The translations under genes and the position numbers were made by a program. From positions 6,456,071 through 6,520,070 of the forward strand of contig NC_087380.1 in the NCBI RefSeq assembly GCF_963675165.1: DNA of 64,000 bases, written 5' to 3'. Under the pieces are notes generated by a model. That model made no database searches. It was not told where the DNA came from and saw only the letters and a list, made by a program, of their open reading frames with translations. This document shows, in pieces, positions 45,114 to 57,588 of the stretch (its first letter is position 1; each line of letters starts with the position of its first letter). The stretch comes from Halichondria panicea (lineage: Eukaryota > Porifera > Demospongiae > Suberitida > Halichondriidae).

Positions 45114-47839
45114 GTCAACATGTACCCTCCGACCTCCATGGGGTTTTATGATGTGTTTGGTAACGTCTGGAACTGGACAGAAGACCATTTTAACGGCCTG
45201 CCAGGATTCAAATCTATGTATCTCTATGACGATTATTCTTCTCCGTCTTTCGATGGTAGACACAACATAATGATGGTGAGATAAATGTAAATCCACTCTC
45301 ACAAAAGGTTTGCAATTGCTTGCTCTCAGTTGAATTGCCATAAGATTGTCTTACAGTGCATATTGGCCTCTCATACATATAATTATATGTAGTTACCTAT
45401 TTTCTGTGCAGGTGCACAGCAAAAAAAAGTATTTTGTAGTGTGCTGTATGCTCGAGCAACTCTCACTCTTCCCTCAACTCTTAGCTTTTTAGAATTTGCT
45501 TTCATTGAGGTCTCCACCTTGATGGTGAGGGAAAGCATATCAAATACTACATGTAGTAGCGCTCGGTGTGTGTCATATGAAGGGTTTGTTATTGAATTGA
45601 TGAAAGGGTTCTCCCATGCATATGCATGCACTAAAACAGCTTCTCATGTAAAATCAAAATTCCCTCAACTGTGTGCAACTTAACCTTTGCCTGTTTCTAA
45701 CACACCTTCTTAAACAGGGAAAACCCTTTTATTGTTATCAAAATCTATCCATTTCCATGTTTTACTTTCATTCCCTCTCCCTCCCCTTAATCCCTTGACT
45801 CTCAAGGGTGGGTCCTGGATCTCTACCGGACATGCGGCCTCACGATTTGTTAGGTACTCATTCCGTCGTCATTTCTTACAACACAGTGGATTTCGATTGG
45901 TTCGTTCGGCTGAGCCCACTCCGGTGAGGGTGTGCAATGTGGAGGTGTTTGTGCTCGGGGCTGGAGTGTCAGGTAAAATCTTATACCACAATCCTGTGGA
46001 GGCAGAACTAAAGTTGTTGTCCCCACAAAACATGGATTTGCATGTAGTTGGGCTAACCCTAACCCTATAACCCATAGGAAGTTCCACGTCAGCTGTTACT
46101 TGTTCTGTATACTCAGACACGATTGTTGGTGTGCACGTGTAGACACTGTTCTACCCCCATGATTGCAGACAACCCAGTGACCACTCCCGGAGTGGACCTG
46201 GAGACGGCTTCAGTGGAGAGTACCAACAAACAGTACCACTTTGAGACAGAGGACAAACTTCAGGAACAACTTGCACTGGAGTATGGAGCACAGGTGTGTT
46301 TTTGTCATGCGGTTCTGCTTTTCGATCATTCTTTTTAATTTTAGATTGTAGTAGATCATTAAGTGATCGATTCTCTTACACACCTTTTTATAAGTTTGAT
46401 TAACCTTGATTAACATTGCTTTTTGCTAATAACTTTACTAACTTCTCCCCTAATCCCCCCATCTTCCGCACACACTCCTCCTAGGACAACTCGACCAGTC
46501 TAGTGGAGTTCATTGACAAGACAGTGAAAGAGCAAGGCTGTGGGACGGCCAATGCTATCCAGTTTGGTTGTGGTACTGGTATCAATTCCTTCCTCCTCAC
46601 CAAGGTCTTTGACATGCTCAAGGCTGTGGACTATTGTGGGAGGTTTATCGATGCTGCCCTCAGGATACAGTCTGGAGGGTTGGTCCAGTACAGGGAGGGA
46701 AAGACAGCTACAGTGCCAGCTGGAACCAAGCCAGAGAATGTGACCTTCATTCAAGTGAGTGTTGTCTGGTGATAATGGCAATATAATGCACGAGCAATCT
46801 CTATCGCAGTTTTGTTTTATCTTATCATTTGTACTGTAGTATAGCTGCACATTCTTGTTGGTATCATAATTATGTCGTTCTTTAATTGCTAGCAGTCATG
46901 TCCGCGTTTCGAATGCGAGACTCTTCAATTTCGATGGCAACTTGCAAGGAAAAACTCACAAATGAGAGCATGCAATCAGAATGCTTTTGCATGCATTTCG
47001 CAAGTTTATACAGTGTCATTTGCAACTTACATTCGAAACCTGCATGTAAAGAGTCTAATATTTTTTATAATGAACTATAACAACACCTTCCTCCCCCTAC
47101 AGCTGACGTGGATCCCCAATGAGATTGAGGGCTACGATGTGGCCGTGTTTGAATTCATTGATCGTCTGAGTGAGCCGAGGGGGTGGCTACTCAAACTGTG
47201 GGAGGCCGTAGTGTCAGGGGGTGTGGTCATATTCCTCACAAATACAGATAGCAAGTGGGACAAGACCAAGGTTGGAGATGTCATCAGGAAAAGGTGTGTG
47301 TTTTACCATACATAATTATTATTTCACACAAGCATATAAAAGACTGCATCAGTGTCTCAGACAGCTCAGAATTTGTTCCTGATAGCAGGATGATAGTTAT
47401 ATATACCTATACCATAGCAAGGGTGAATCGACCCCAAGGGAGGGCATGTAACTCAGACTATGCTCAGATTTTTACTGTTGCTATTTTTTGTACACCCTGC
47501 ATGCCCACGCACAAATTAATGTTATTTTAGATGTTATGCCCCACGCAAACGTTGACTGCTGTGTATACTGGATTCCACTTTCCATTTACATGAGTACGTT
47601 GCATGCTCTCTTCTCTTTATAAGACCCCACTACCAGAGGAATGACTTTCATAGTTACAGTTGTATATAACCAAGGGCGTATACAGAGAAATACTCAGTAT
47701 ACTTCTCTATAAACACCCTTGATATAACTCAGCTGGCTTTATGTTAAACCATTCAATTTCATTCGTGCATAGGTTTGATTTGAAGCTGACGGCTGCCGTG
47801 GGCAACAAGACGGCCATGGTCTGGAAGCGAAAACCATAA
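36877..47839 (+). CDS. ovoA: Ovothiol synthase OvoA, copy 1, 18 exons
   Basis: Exons: 36877-37019, 37086-37150, 39457-39569, 40127-40195, 40572-40712, 40943-40974, 41285-41379, 41610-41727, 42613-42716, 42957-43149, 43298-43445, 43715-43801, 45111-45275, 45807-45972, 46169-46293, 46485-46754, 47103-47293, 47773-47839; about 763 aa. OvoA is an iron enzyme that couples cysteine to histidine with O2 (5-histidylcysteine sulfoxide); its methyltransferase domain acts in the last step to ovothiol A. Domains in order: DinB-like bundle with iron motif HxxxHxE (HERAHIE, H186, H190, E192, split over exons 6-7); FGE-sulfatase fold (about 230-540: GRHQAEVPEF, YRLPTEAEHHRM, GFYDVFGNVWNWTED, GGSWISTGH, RRHFLQHSGFRLVRS); SAM methyltransferase (about 575-763: AIQFGCGTG). 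All phases agree. Intron 2 holds an 800-bp tandem duplication; AATAAA at 47944-47949. Confidence 0.95.
37340..38990. repeat. Tandem 0.8-kb duplication within OvoA copy 1 intron 2
   Basis: The segment from about 37340 (CCTCGATGCGTAGCTGCAC) is repeated from about 38150 (CCTCGAGGCGTAGCTGCACG) with substitutions and small indels. Landmarks in both: GATACGGTAAAGCTGACTG, a TG tract, CCAGCTGTAACTGCTCAACG, CACGTTCTCTTGGATTT, ATGCGCATGCG. The second copy has a much longer TG tract (about 38188-38270). The internal match of about 37915-38040 to 38820-38940 gives a further repeat level. OvoA copy 2 lacks all of it. Confidence 0.8.
39085..39359. mobile_element. MITE with TATAGCAGGAAATGTTC termini
   Basis: 275 bp in OvoA copy 1 intron 2. 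Ends TATAGCAGGAAATGTTCGTG and CATGAACATTTCCTGCTATA, with subterminal GCAGAGCAGTTA / TAACTGCTCTGC. Probable TA insertion preference. Non-coding. Confidence 0.8.
41933..42519. mobile_element. Foldback MITE, CAAGGGCGTAT family, in OvoA copy 1 intron 8
   Basis: 587 bp. Left end TCAAGGGCGTATACAGAGAA then GAGGGCATGCAACTC; right end is the complement, ending TACGCCCTTGG. A 5-bp duplication AACCA flanks it (41928-41932 and 42520-42524). Same family as 2139-2340. OvoA copy 2 has no insertion at this site, so it post-dates the OvoA duplication or was lost there. Confidence 0.82.
43950..43990 (+). pseudogene. Relic of the start of OvoA copy 1 exon 13
   Basis: CCCACAG followed by CCTGTCAACA, then diverged sequence, lies about 150 bp after exon 12. 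That is the same spacing as the true exon 13 in copy 2 (53548). The functional exon 13 of copy 1 now lies at 45111, about 1.16 kb further on. Splicing to the relic would reach a TAG within about 10 codons. Confidence 0.55.
44224..44775. mobile_element. Repeat element with GGCCGGCGGAACC start in OvoA copy 1 intron 12
   Basis: The left part reads GGCCGGCGGAACCGCTCAGG then TTGGTCAGGCC. The right part carries GGCCTGACCACTTC and GCTTCCTCCAGCTCTG. Short inverted GGTCAGGCC/GGCCTGACC pairs and the absence of this DNA from copy 2 mark it as an inserted interspersed repeat. Class uncertain. Confidence 0.55.
47433..47723. repeat. Degenerate CAAGGGCGTAT-family foldback in OvoA copy 1 intron 17
   Basis: A CCAAGGGAGGGCATGTAACTC end, an internal GTTGCATGCTCTCTTCTCT, and a compact hairpin at about 47671-47723 (CAAGGGCGTATACAGAGAA to TTCTCTATAAACACCCTTG). 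Looks like broken or nested copies of the family seen at 2139 and 41933. Confidence 0.55.
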
Positions 47840-48408
47840 ACTGAATCCTGCATAGATAATAGTTATTTTCAAATGCTCAGATCTTTTTGCGCATTTGTCA
47901 TCGTTAAATAGTCCAAAAGAACAATTATTTTTGTCAACTGATAAATAAATCCCATAGCCATTATAGTTTGATCCTCCACTGCATGCATGAATGCTTTTGT
48001 TGATCTATGCTCCATACTGTTGAGACAAATTAATATTTATAATGGTTAATTAAACCAGTCAGCTTAGCCCATATAGAAGAACTATAGCGTGCGACTCGTG
48101 TACTATGTCTGCATGTACATGTATATATACTATGATCATATTGTACTTTTATATATACCTAGTGGCTAAGCTATAATTATTATAACTATAGGTAGGTATT
48201 GATGTATATCGATGTACACTGATATATAGCATGATAGAGTTTCTTTTTAACCCCGTGTTATGTTAATAGTTATACACTGCGCATGCGCTTCTCATCACAA
48301 ATTCACTTCCTGTGTTTGTGTTAATTACAAAGACAACTGCACAATGCAATAGAAAGTTGCATAATTATTATTCTCTGTTCTGTGCGAATATTAAGTGCTT
48401 ATCTGAAG
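47840..48408. other. Spacer between the two OvoA genes
   Basis: 569 bp, AT-rich. AATAAA at 47944-47949 ends copy 1. The last 100 bp before the copy 2 start must act as its promoter and 5' UTR. No other gene seen. Confidence 0.5.
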
Positions 48409-51400
48409 ATGCCTGTTCCGAAAGTAGAGAAACCAGCTCCCTCTAGCGACCCTGTAAAGGCTAAGCAGCTGTCCCTAGCTGGGAAGTGGGCTGACTACCA
48501 GTTCAAGACTCTCAAACAATGTGACCTCTCCAATTGCACCAAAAGGTGACCTAGCATCCATATATATAATTATTATTGTTGAGCTCTTTCTACAGAGAGA
48601 TCAAAGAGTATTTCAAGAACACCTATGACTTGGACGAGTTACTATTCTCTTCTATTCAAGGTTCGTTGGTTTGTACAATCTAGATATGACAATACCAACA
48701 TCTCAAGTACCACCACACCCATCCTTTATGCAGATTCTTGCAACAAAATTCATTGAGGTGTTAGTATAAAATTGCCACTCTTACGTGTATAATTTACATG
48801 TACACAATATGATTTATAGCATTCCTTTAGCTATTCTTTTTACATAATATAATGACTTTCTTGCACAGATGAGAAGTACTTGTACAGATGTCCTGATCGG
48901 CTTCGTCTTCCCCTCGTTTTCTACCTCTCCCATCCGTCGAGCGTGTACATCAACAAGCTCATGTTGGCAGGACTAGTCACTGTAAGAGACCACCTATTTT
49001 TTACCCAATATACGGTAACACAGCACTTAACCTATAAATACCACTTGCAAACTGTGTTAATTGTGTAACAACATGTTTAAGCCATCTGTGTTCTATTAAA
49101 GAGTGGTGAGTGTGAAGCCACTTTATTCACCTCACTCATACATTACAGGAACGTGTTGATTTTGAATTTGAGAAGCTGTTTGAAACCGGAGTGGATGAAA
49201 TGTCATGGGATGACACGGTGAGAGGTTGCTATGAGACCACAGACAGTGTTACAATAATCACCCGCTGCTGTACTAACAAAATACCCTTGGGGGTCCTTTA
49301 ATGTGCTCATAATTTGTATTTTGATCACCTGTTACAATTCTCAGTATGTATAGACAGGATGTTGACTTCCATGGTGTATCTAAGTATTCTCTCACACAGG
49401 AGAACTATCGCATGGGTGGGTCGTTCCAATGGCCCAATGTTCACGATGTATTGAGTTACCGTGATAAAGTACGAGGCGTGATTGATGATGTCATTGACAG
49501 CACATCCCTCCAGCTACCAGTCACTCATGACAGCCCCTGGGTGAGTGGGTGGAGTGGGTGTGATTGTTTGAGCAGTTTGTCAGTGATCACCAAACATACA
49601 TGCAGTTATATACCGTATAGCGCGAAATTTTCGAGGCACTTATATTTCGTGGATTGGCCTCTAAAAACCATTTCGTTGCACAATGTTCGCGGAATGACAG
49701 CTTACCGGAAGCCACGCCTTTAAATCTTTGCATGATAGCAGGTAATTCTAATTAAAGAACACTTTTTGTGGACTTAATTTTCGTGTAGAATTCTAACCCA
49801 CGAAATCCGCGAAAATTAAGCCCCTCGAAAATTTCGCGCTATACGGTATACATCTAGTGTATCTTTGTAGTCATGATTATTACTAGGGCTGTAGCCTTGT
49901 TGAGAGTGTACATTGGTTGGCTTGAGAGGTGTATCAACAGTTGTGCTCTTTGTAACATACTCTATATCCATGGTGATTTCCTACATTAAATATATTTGTG
50001 GTGTTGTATCTTAATAGTGTAGTGACCTCAACAATGGGATGTTTCTCAGGACCTTAGCAATTTATCACCCTCAATCAGATTCAGTGTTTATTGTTCACAA
50101 TGGTCTCCTCCTCTCTCTCCCTCTCTTACAGTGGGCAGTGTTCATGGGGATGGAGCATGAGAGGTGAGAGCTAGAGCTGCTAGTACTTATAAAACTCATC
50201 ACTCAGTACACTGTATATAATTATATAGCCAGTCTCGTACTAGTTAATGAAATTCATGTTTTGGGCGATCTGCCCGCATCGAATTTTAGTGGCCGGCATC
50301 ATGCATTCATTGTGTGTTTGTGGCCTTGTTGCATTGTGTTTTGTCAATAATGATAGCCACCAACATGAATTTCATTTTTAATTTTGTAGGAATTTGCATC
50401 ACTTTATGGCATGTACAATTAAGACACAGTTTCTCTGACCAAAGATTCTGAACTTCAGAACTGTATAATTATATTAATGTCCTTTTGCAGGGTTCATATT
50501 GAGACCTCCTCGGTGCTCATTCGCCAGCTGCCAGTGGACGTCCTCAAGAAGCCAGATAACTGGACCTATGCCCCTCCCACTGCTGGTGAGTGTGTGTGTG
50601 GTATGATTGTAGTTGCTAAGAGCCCTTGCACAAGTCGGCATGCATGTACTCATATCCTATGGTGGGATGTTGCCATGATTACCATTAGCAGTTTCCTAAT
50701 ACAGCATGCACAGTTAATTAAAGTTGTTACATAACTATCCATAGCATAACTGTGCACGCTAGAGACACTGTGTGTGTGTACACATCACACATTATGTCAA
50801 TTCTACCGTATAATTATTGTCATGAATGTACATATCCAGGCACTCCCCCTGGCCCCAACAAGTTCGTCAAGGTGCCGGCTGGGAGGGTGGTTGTGGGAAA
50901 ACCCCAGGACTTTCCCTCATTCGGCTGGGACAACGAGTACGGGCGACACCAGGCTGAGTAAGTCTTATATGTACATGTCCCAATAGTTCTAGTGTGTGAT
51001 GTATATACATGCAGTGTACACAGAACCGTTTGGTTCTAGGACCTGTGTGTATGTATGTGCTATCAATGTAAGACTTACTTAGCAACTCAAAGACCATTTC
51101 AATGATTAACTCAGAGCCTTAAAACCATATAATTATCTAGTGCCACTGTGCGATATTCAGAGCCAAAAACTAATGCGAGATATGCATGCACATCCCCTTG
51201 CAGAGTACCAGAGTTTGAGAGTTCCCAGTATCTGGTGAGCAATGAGGAGTTTCTGGAGTTTGTCAATGATGGAGGCTACAGCAAACCAGAGTTGTGGACA
51301 GAGGAGGGTAGGTGCTTGGTGTGTACTTAGCTTCAAGTTGTTAAGTCCATATTGTTATGTAGGCGGGTTGCCTATATTCCATGCAGTAGAGTGTTGAATT

Positions 51401-54400
51401 ACACTATAGTTACAAGCGTTATATAGGCCTCCAGTATACATGTAGTTAATTACAGGGTTTGTATAGCTATTGCAATGTGCTCATCAAAGTTGACCACAGA
51501 TAGTATAATAGTGTAATTCAACACTGTAACCTTGAACAGGACAACAACCAATCTGCAATACTCCTTTCTATGAAGCCAATTACCTGTATACTTAAACGTG
51601 AGATCATCAGCTATAGAGTACATTTGAGAGTGTGAACTGAGTGTTTTGCATTGCAATGATCCTGTGATCTTGAGCATTGCATAACCGCCTACCTGTATCC
51701 TGTTATCAACTTTTAAAGTATACAAAGCTTGTTTTCCAATGTGCAAGTTTTGCAAGCAACTACAATTCCAAAGTTACCACTAAAGTATCCTAGCAACAGA
51801 TAAGGCCTCTAAATAGATAACAGGATACAGTAGGCATGCAGGTAATGCAATGATCACGCATGTTTTACATTTTTACCGCAATGTAAATACTTCATTTCAC
51901 ACTCTGGAGCTGATGACGTACAACGTCGCGCTGCTTCTTAAATGGAAAGGAGTATTGTCTTCATAGTCCTTTTCAGCCCTTACCGATTAATTATTGGAAT
52001 GTAAATTAAGCCACCCACGCTAATTGATAGTAGTGCATGTAATAACATTGTATAGTTTCTTCTATTACTTGTTTCCTCTGCTTCGAAAGGTTGGAAGTGG
52101 CTAGAGTTTCGTGGTGCTAACCACCCGGCCTTCTGGGTGTGTGGGGAGGGGTGCAAGTCCGGCTGTGGGGCGGAGCTAGCCTCGTACTCTCACTGCACTA
52201 TTGCCAATGGAGACAGCACTCCACACAAGGAAGGAAGCAACGGGACTTCTAATGGCACTGTTGTCAATGGAGACAGCACTCCACACAAAGAAGGAAGCAA
52301 CGGGACTTCTAACGGTACTGTTGTCAATGGAGACAGCACTCTACACCAGGAAGGAAGCAACGGGACTTCTAATGGGAAACCAACCAAGTGCAAGTACATG
52401 TAAGTGGCAGTTTCACGGTACATACAGGTGTATAATTACTACTATCGTGTCAGGAAATTTCTCATAAAGCACTATACAGTATTTTTAGCGAATCAGAGGC
52501 CGCTCTTATATACCGTATAGCGCGAAATTTTCGAGGCACTTATATTTCGTGGATTGGCCTCTAAAAACCATTTCGTTGCACAATGTTCGCGGAATAGCTG
52601 CTTACCGGAAGCCACGCCTTTAAATCTTTGCATGATAGCAGGTAATTCTAATTAAAGAACACTTTTTGTGGACTTAATTTTCGTGTAGAATTCTAACCCA
52701 CGAAATCCGCGAAAATTAAGCCCCTCGAAAATTTCGCGCTATACGGTAGTTATAGTGCTTTAGAAAGACTTTCTCATGACAGATTTCCAGTTTTTGCAAG
52801 TACTTTTAATGCAACACTATATAGACATGGTTGAATTTGCTGAGGTGTTAGTAGGCCGCGTCTCTCAAACATGCATGTACTTGTATCGTAGTGAATATTA
52901 TCATTGTGTGAGATCTTGTTGTATTACTCTTCTATCTTTCCCTTTGTTGCCTCGACAGGTACCGTGCGATGTTTGATGTGTTAGAGATGCCTTTGTACTG
53001 GCCAGTGGACGTTAACTATCACGAGGCCAGGGCCTACTGCACCTGGAAGGGGTCAGAGTACAGACTACCCACTGAGGCGGAACACCACCGAATGAGAGGA
53101 TATGAGGTACATAAGCATGATTCCTGTCTACCCCTATACCATACCCAGACTGCCTTCAAATGCACTTATATAGTCCATCTATACGTATTATCAGGAGTTC
53201 CTGTTGTCATTCATTCAATTAAGCCATGCAGTCAATAAAAATCTTGGTGTCCAAAATTATAGGCTATATTCTATGTGTGCTTGTGTGCTTGACCTCTGTT
53301 TCCGTTCATGTAGAATCCATCATGTGATGTGTCATGTGACCCTAGTGCCTTCAACAGCGAACACCATTCCAACTCCAATCTCAAGTACGGATCATCCACT
53401 GTGAGTTGTGTTGTCATGACACTGTTCATCTATACACTATACACTATACATTGACAATAGATTTGGATTTACTGAGCACACGTTTACTCCATGCCATGTC
53501 ACTTATATTACCTGTATCCCCCCACACACACTACCCACCCCCCACAGCCTGTCAACATGTACCCTGCTAATTCCATGGGATTTTACGATGTGTTTGGTAA
53601 CGTCTGGCACTGGACAGAAGACCATTTCAACGGCCTTCCAGGATTCAAAACCACTTATCTTTATGACGATTTTTCCTCCCCTTGTTTCGACGGTAGACAC
53701 AATATGATCTTGGTGAGACAATTAATTGCTGGTATTTTTCTGGGAAATGAAGTAACGCTGAAAAAGTCAATCAACCGCGCTTTCAATTTAAATGCCTGCA
53801 AGAGTGGCTTTTGCATGCAGTGCACTATATTCCCAGTGCATTATAGTCCCAGTGCAGTATAGTCCTCGTAGAAGAATTAAGCCTACTTTTATATTATTGA
53901 TGTTTTTGTACCTATGCGATACCTACATAGCAATGTGCTGTGTGTACTATTACATATATACCATTTCATACTGTGACGTTCGCACATCCACCCATTTCCA
54001 CCCTAAACACTGACTTGTAGATATTAACTACTCGAGCAACTCTCATTCTTCCCTCAACTCCTAGCTCTTAGAATTTGCTTATTAGTGGTATATTTGATTT
54101 TCGTTGAGGTGTCTACCTTTGACGGTGAGGGAAAGCATATAAAATACTGGTACACTATGTAAAATATTTTTGTAGTGCATTCCGTGTATGTCGTAATTAA
54201 AGGCCTCGTTAGAAAGGGTTCTCCGGCCCCCACGAAAACAGCTTCATGTAAATCAAAATTCTGTTAACGGTGGCTACCTAGCACATAGCCTTGAGTGCAT
54301 TTTCTTGTATTTAGTGTAACAGTGTACTGTGTGTATACTACATCTATATACATCAATTCCACACTGTGACATTTGCACATCCACCCATTTCCACCCCTAA

Positions 54401-57400
54401 ACACTGACTTGTAGATATTAACTACTCGAGCAACTCTCATTCTTCCCTCAACTCCTAGCTCTTAGAATTTGCTTATTAGTGGTATATTTGATTTTCGTTG
54501 AGGTGTCTACCTTTGACGGTGAGGGAAAGCATATAAAATACTGGTACACTATGTAAAATACGTTTGTAGTGCATTCAGTGTATGTCATAATTAAAGGCCT
54601 CGTAGTGAGTTAATGGAAAGGGTTCTCCCCCACGAGAACAGCTTCGTGTAAATCAAAATTCTGTAAACGATGGCAACCTAGCTAGTAGCCTTGAGTGCAT
54701 TCTCTTATATTTTATAGTGTGCTGTGTGTATATATACATCAATTTCACACTGTGACGTTCGCACATCCACCCATTTCCACCCCTAAACACTGACTTGTAG
54801 ATATTAACTACTCGAGCAACTCTCATTCTTCCCTCAACTCCTAGCTCTTAGAATTTGCTTATTAGTGGTATAATTTATGTCCGTTGAGGCGTGTCTACTT
54901 TTGGCGGTGAGGGTAAGCATATCGAATTACACTTAGTACTGTACTTGGTGTATGTCATATGAAGGGTTCGTTGAATTAATGAAAGGGTTCTCCCACACAA
55001 AAACAGCTTCAAAGTTCTGACGACCGTGGCAAACCTAGCTACGTAGCCTTGAGCGTATATCTAAAACACAGATTCCTTAACTGGGAAAACCCTTTCATTA
55101 TGTGCCATGTTAACCGAATCTCTCCATAGCTTAAAATCCATCTATTTCCATGCTTTTATGTTCATTCCCTCCCAATCCCGGTACCTCCCCCTCCCCCCCC
55201 TTCCCCATTATCCCTCAACTCTCAAGGGTGGCTCCTGGATCTCTACTGGACACGAGGCCTCGCGATTCGCCAGGTTTGCTTTCCGTCGTCATTTCTTTCA
55301 GCACGCTGGATTCCGATTGGTTCGTTCGGCTGAGCCCACTCCGGTGAGGGTGTGCAATGTGGAGGTGTTCGTGCTCGGGGCTGGAGTGTCAGGTAAGAAG
55401 ATCTTATACCATAGAGGGATTGTGGAAGCAGAACTGAAGTTGTCCCCACAAAACATGGATTTGCATGTAGTTGGGCTAAACCTAAACCTATAACCCATTG
55501 GAAGTTCCACGTCAGCTGTTACTTGTTCTGTATACTCAGACACGATTGTTGGTGTTCACGTGTAGACACTGTTCTACCCTCATGATTGCAGACAACCCAG
55601 TGACCACTCCCGGAGTGGATCTGGAGACGGCTTCAGTGGAGAGTACTAACAAACAGTACCACTTTGAGACTGAGGACAAACTACAGGAACAACTCGCACT
55701 TGAGTATGGAGGACAGGTGTGTTTGTGTTGATGTTTCACTACTTTCAAAGTATTCCTTTCAATTTTGGGTTGTGGTCATTTTTAAGTGGTCTATTGGCTT
55801 GAGTTGCCTGTTCTAGGTGTTCGTACAGCGACCACCTTGATACTATCTGTTTGTATACGTAGGTTTGAATATTAACATCACTCTTTGCTATACTAACTTC
55901 TCCCCACCTCCCGCACACATTCCTCCTAGGACAACTCGGCCAGTCTAGTAGAGTTCATTGACAAGACAGTGAAGGAGCAAGGCTGTGGGACGGCCAATGC
56001 TATTCAGTTTGGTTGTGGTACTGGTCTCAATTCCTTCCTCCTCACCAAGGTCTTTGACACGCTCAAGGCTGTGGACTATTGTGGGAGGTTTATCGATGCT
56101 GCCCTCAGGGTACAGTCTGGAGGGTTGGTCCAGTACAGAGAGGGAAGGACAGCTACAGTGCCAGCTGGAACCAAGCCAGAGAATGTGACCTTCATTCAAG
56201 TGAGTGTTGTCTGGTGATAATGGCGAAGTAAATTAATGTAATGCACGAGCAATCTCTGTGTTAATGGACTCTAATTTGCGGTTTTTTGTTTAGTGATTGT
56301 TCACTTTAAACGTGTATTGTAACTACACATTCTTGTTGAGTTACTGCATATTGTCGTTTGGTTACCTCAATGCGAGACTCTTTCGCAAATGTGAGAGTTC
56401 GCAACACAATCAGGCTTGTAAAAAGAAGAGGGCCTGGTATCGACTGCTAAATAGATAGAACAAGGAATGTATAGTTGTAGTAACTCAGTTGTACGTACAG
56501 TTCGTTTGAAGGTTAGCCCTGTCTGATAGCATACTGATAGCTACCCTTAGCTATGCTAACAAAATCCAACGGGTGACCGGATTAACGAGAGTCTTACTGT
56601 ATACGGTATCACAATTTAGACACTAATGAACAACTCCGTCCTCCCCCTGTAGCTGACGTGGATCCCCAATGAGATTGAGGGCTACGATGTGGCTGTGTTT
56701 GAGTTCATTGATCGTCTGAGTGAGCCGAGGGGGTGGCTACTCAAACTGTGGGAGGCTGTGGTGTCAGGGGGTGTGGTCATATTCCTCACAAACCCAGATA
56801 GCAAGTGGGACGAAACCAAGGTTGGAGATGTCATCGGGAAGAGGTGTGTTTTAGTGGATACTCTTATATAAGCCACCTGTGTGATGTATGTGTACATGTG
56901 TATAAGGATGTGTACATAGGATCTGGCAAGAAATAATTATGTGATCTCGGCCTCGAAATGTTGTCGTTCAATGCATGTGCACATTGCACACACTAGCTAC
57001 AGACATGCATTAAAGTTAGCACTTAAAAGTGTCTAGTTGAATATGCCTGCGTAATACAGTGGAACCCCTCTATCAGTGGCGTAGGAGCAGGGGGGCAGCC
57101 CAGGCAAATGCCTGACCAATATTTCTAGCTTTATAGCTTGTCTTTATAGATGTAGTCTACGGTACCGGTATACCGGTAGTCTCTTGTCGTCTAGCTAAAT
57201 TCTGCTTAGCTACCGGCTACAAAAACTGGCACTATTTAGAATCTGATGACATCACAATCTATGATTGAGTTCAAAGTTCATAGTAATAACTATCTGTTTG
57301 CGCAATAATGCCTGACCAATGCAAAATTGCTTCCTACGCCTCTGTCTATAACGGACACCTTTGGGGAAAAATATTCTGGTCTTTATACAGAGGTGGCCTT

Positions 57401-57549
57401 TGTTAAGGGGTTGTTTTGTACACAAATTGGGACCTGGGTGCCTGGCTGTTATATAGCAACTGGTGTTAACAGGGGTTCCAGTGTAGTTCTGCAGCTGCCT
57501 TTGGGATACCTCAAGTGTGTGGGGAGTGGGCATGTGTGTGTGTGTGTGT

Positions 57550-57588
<39 letters not shown>

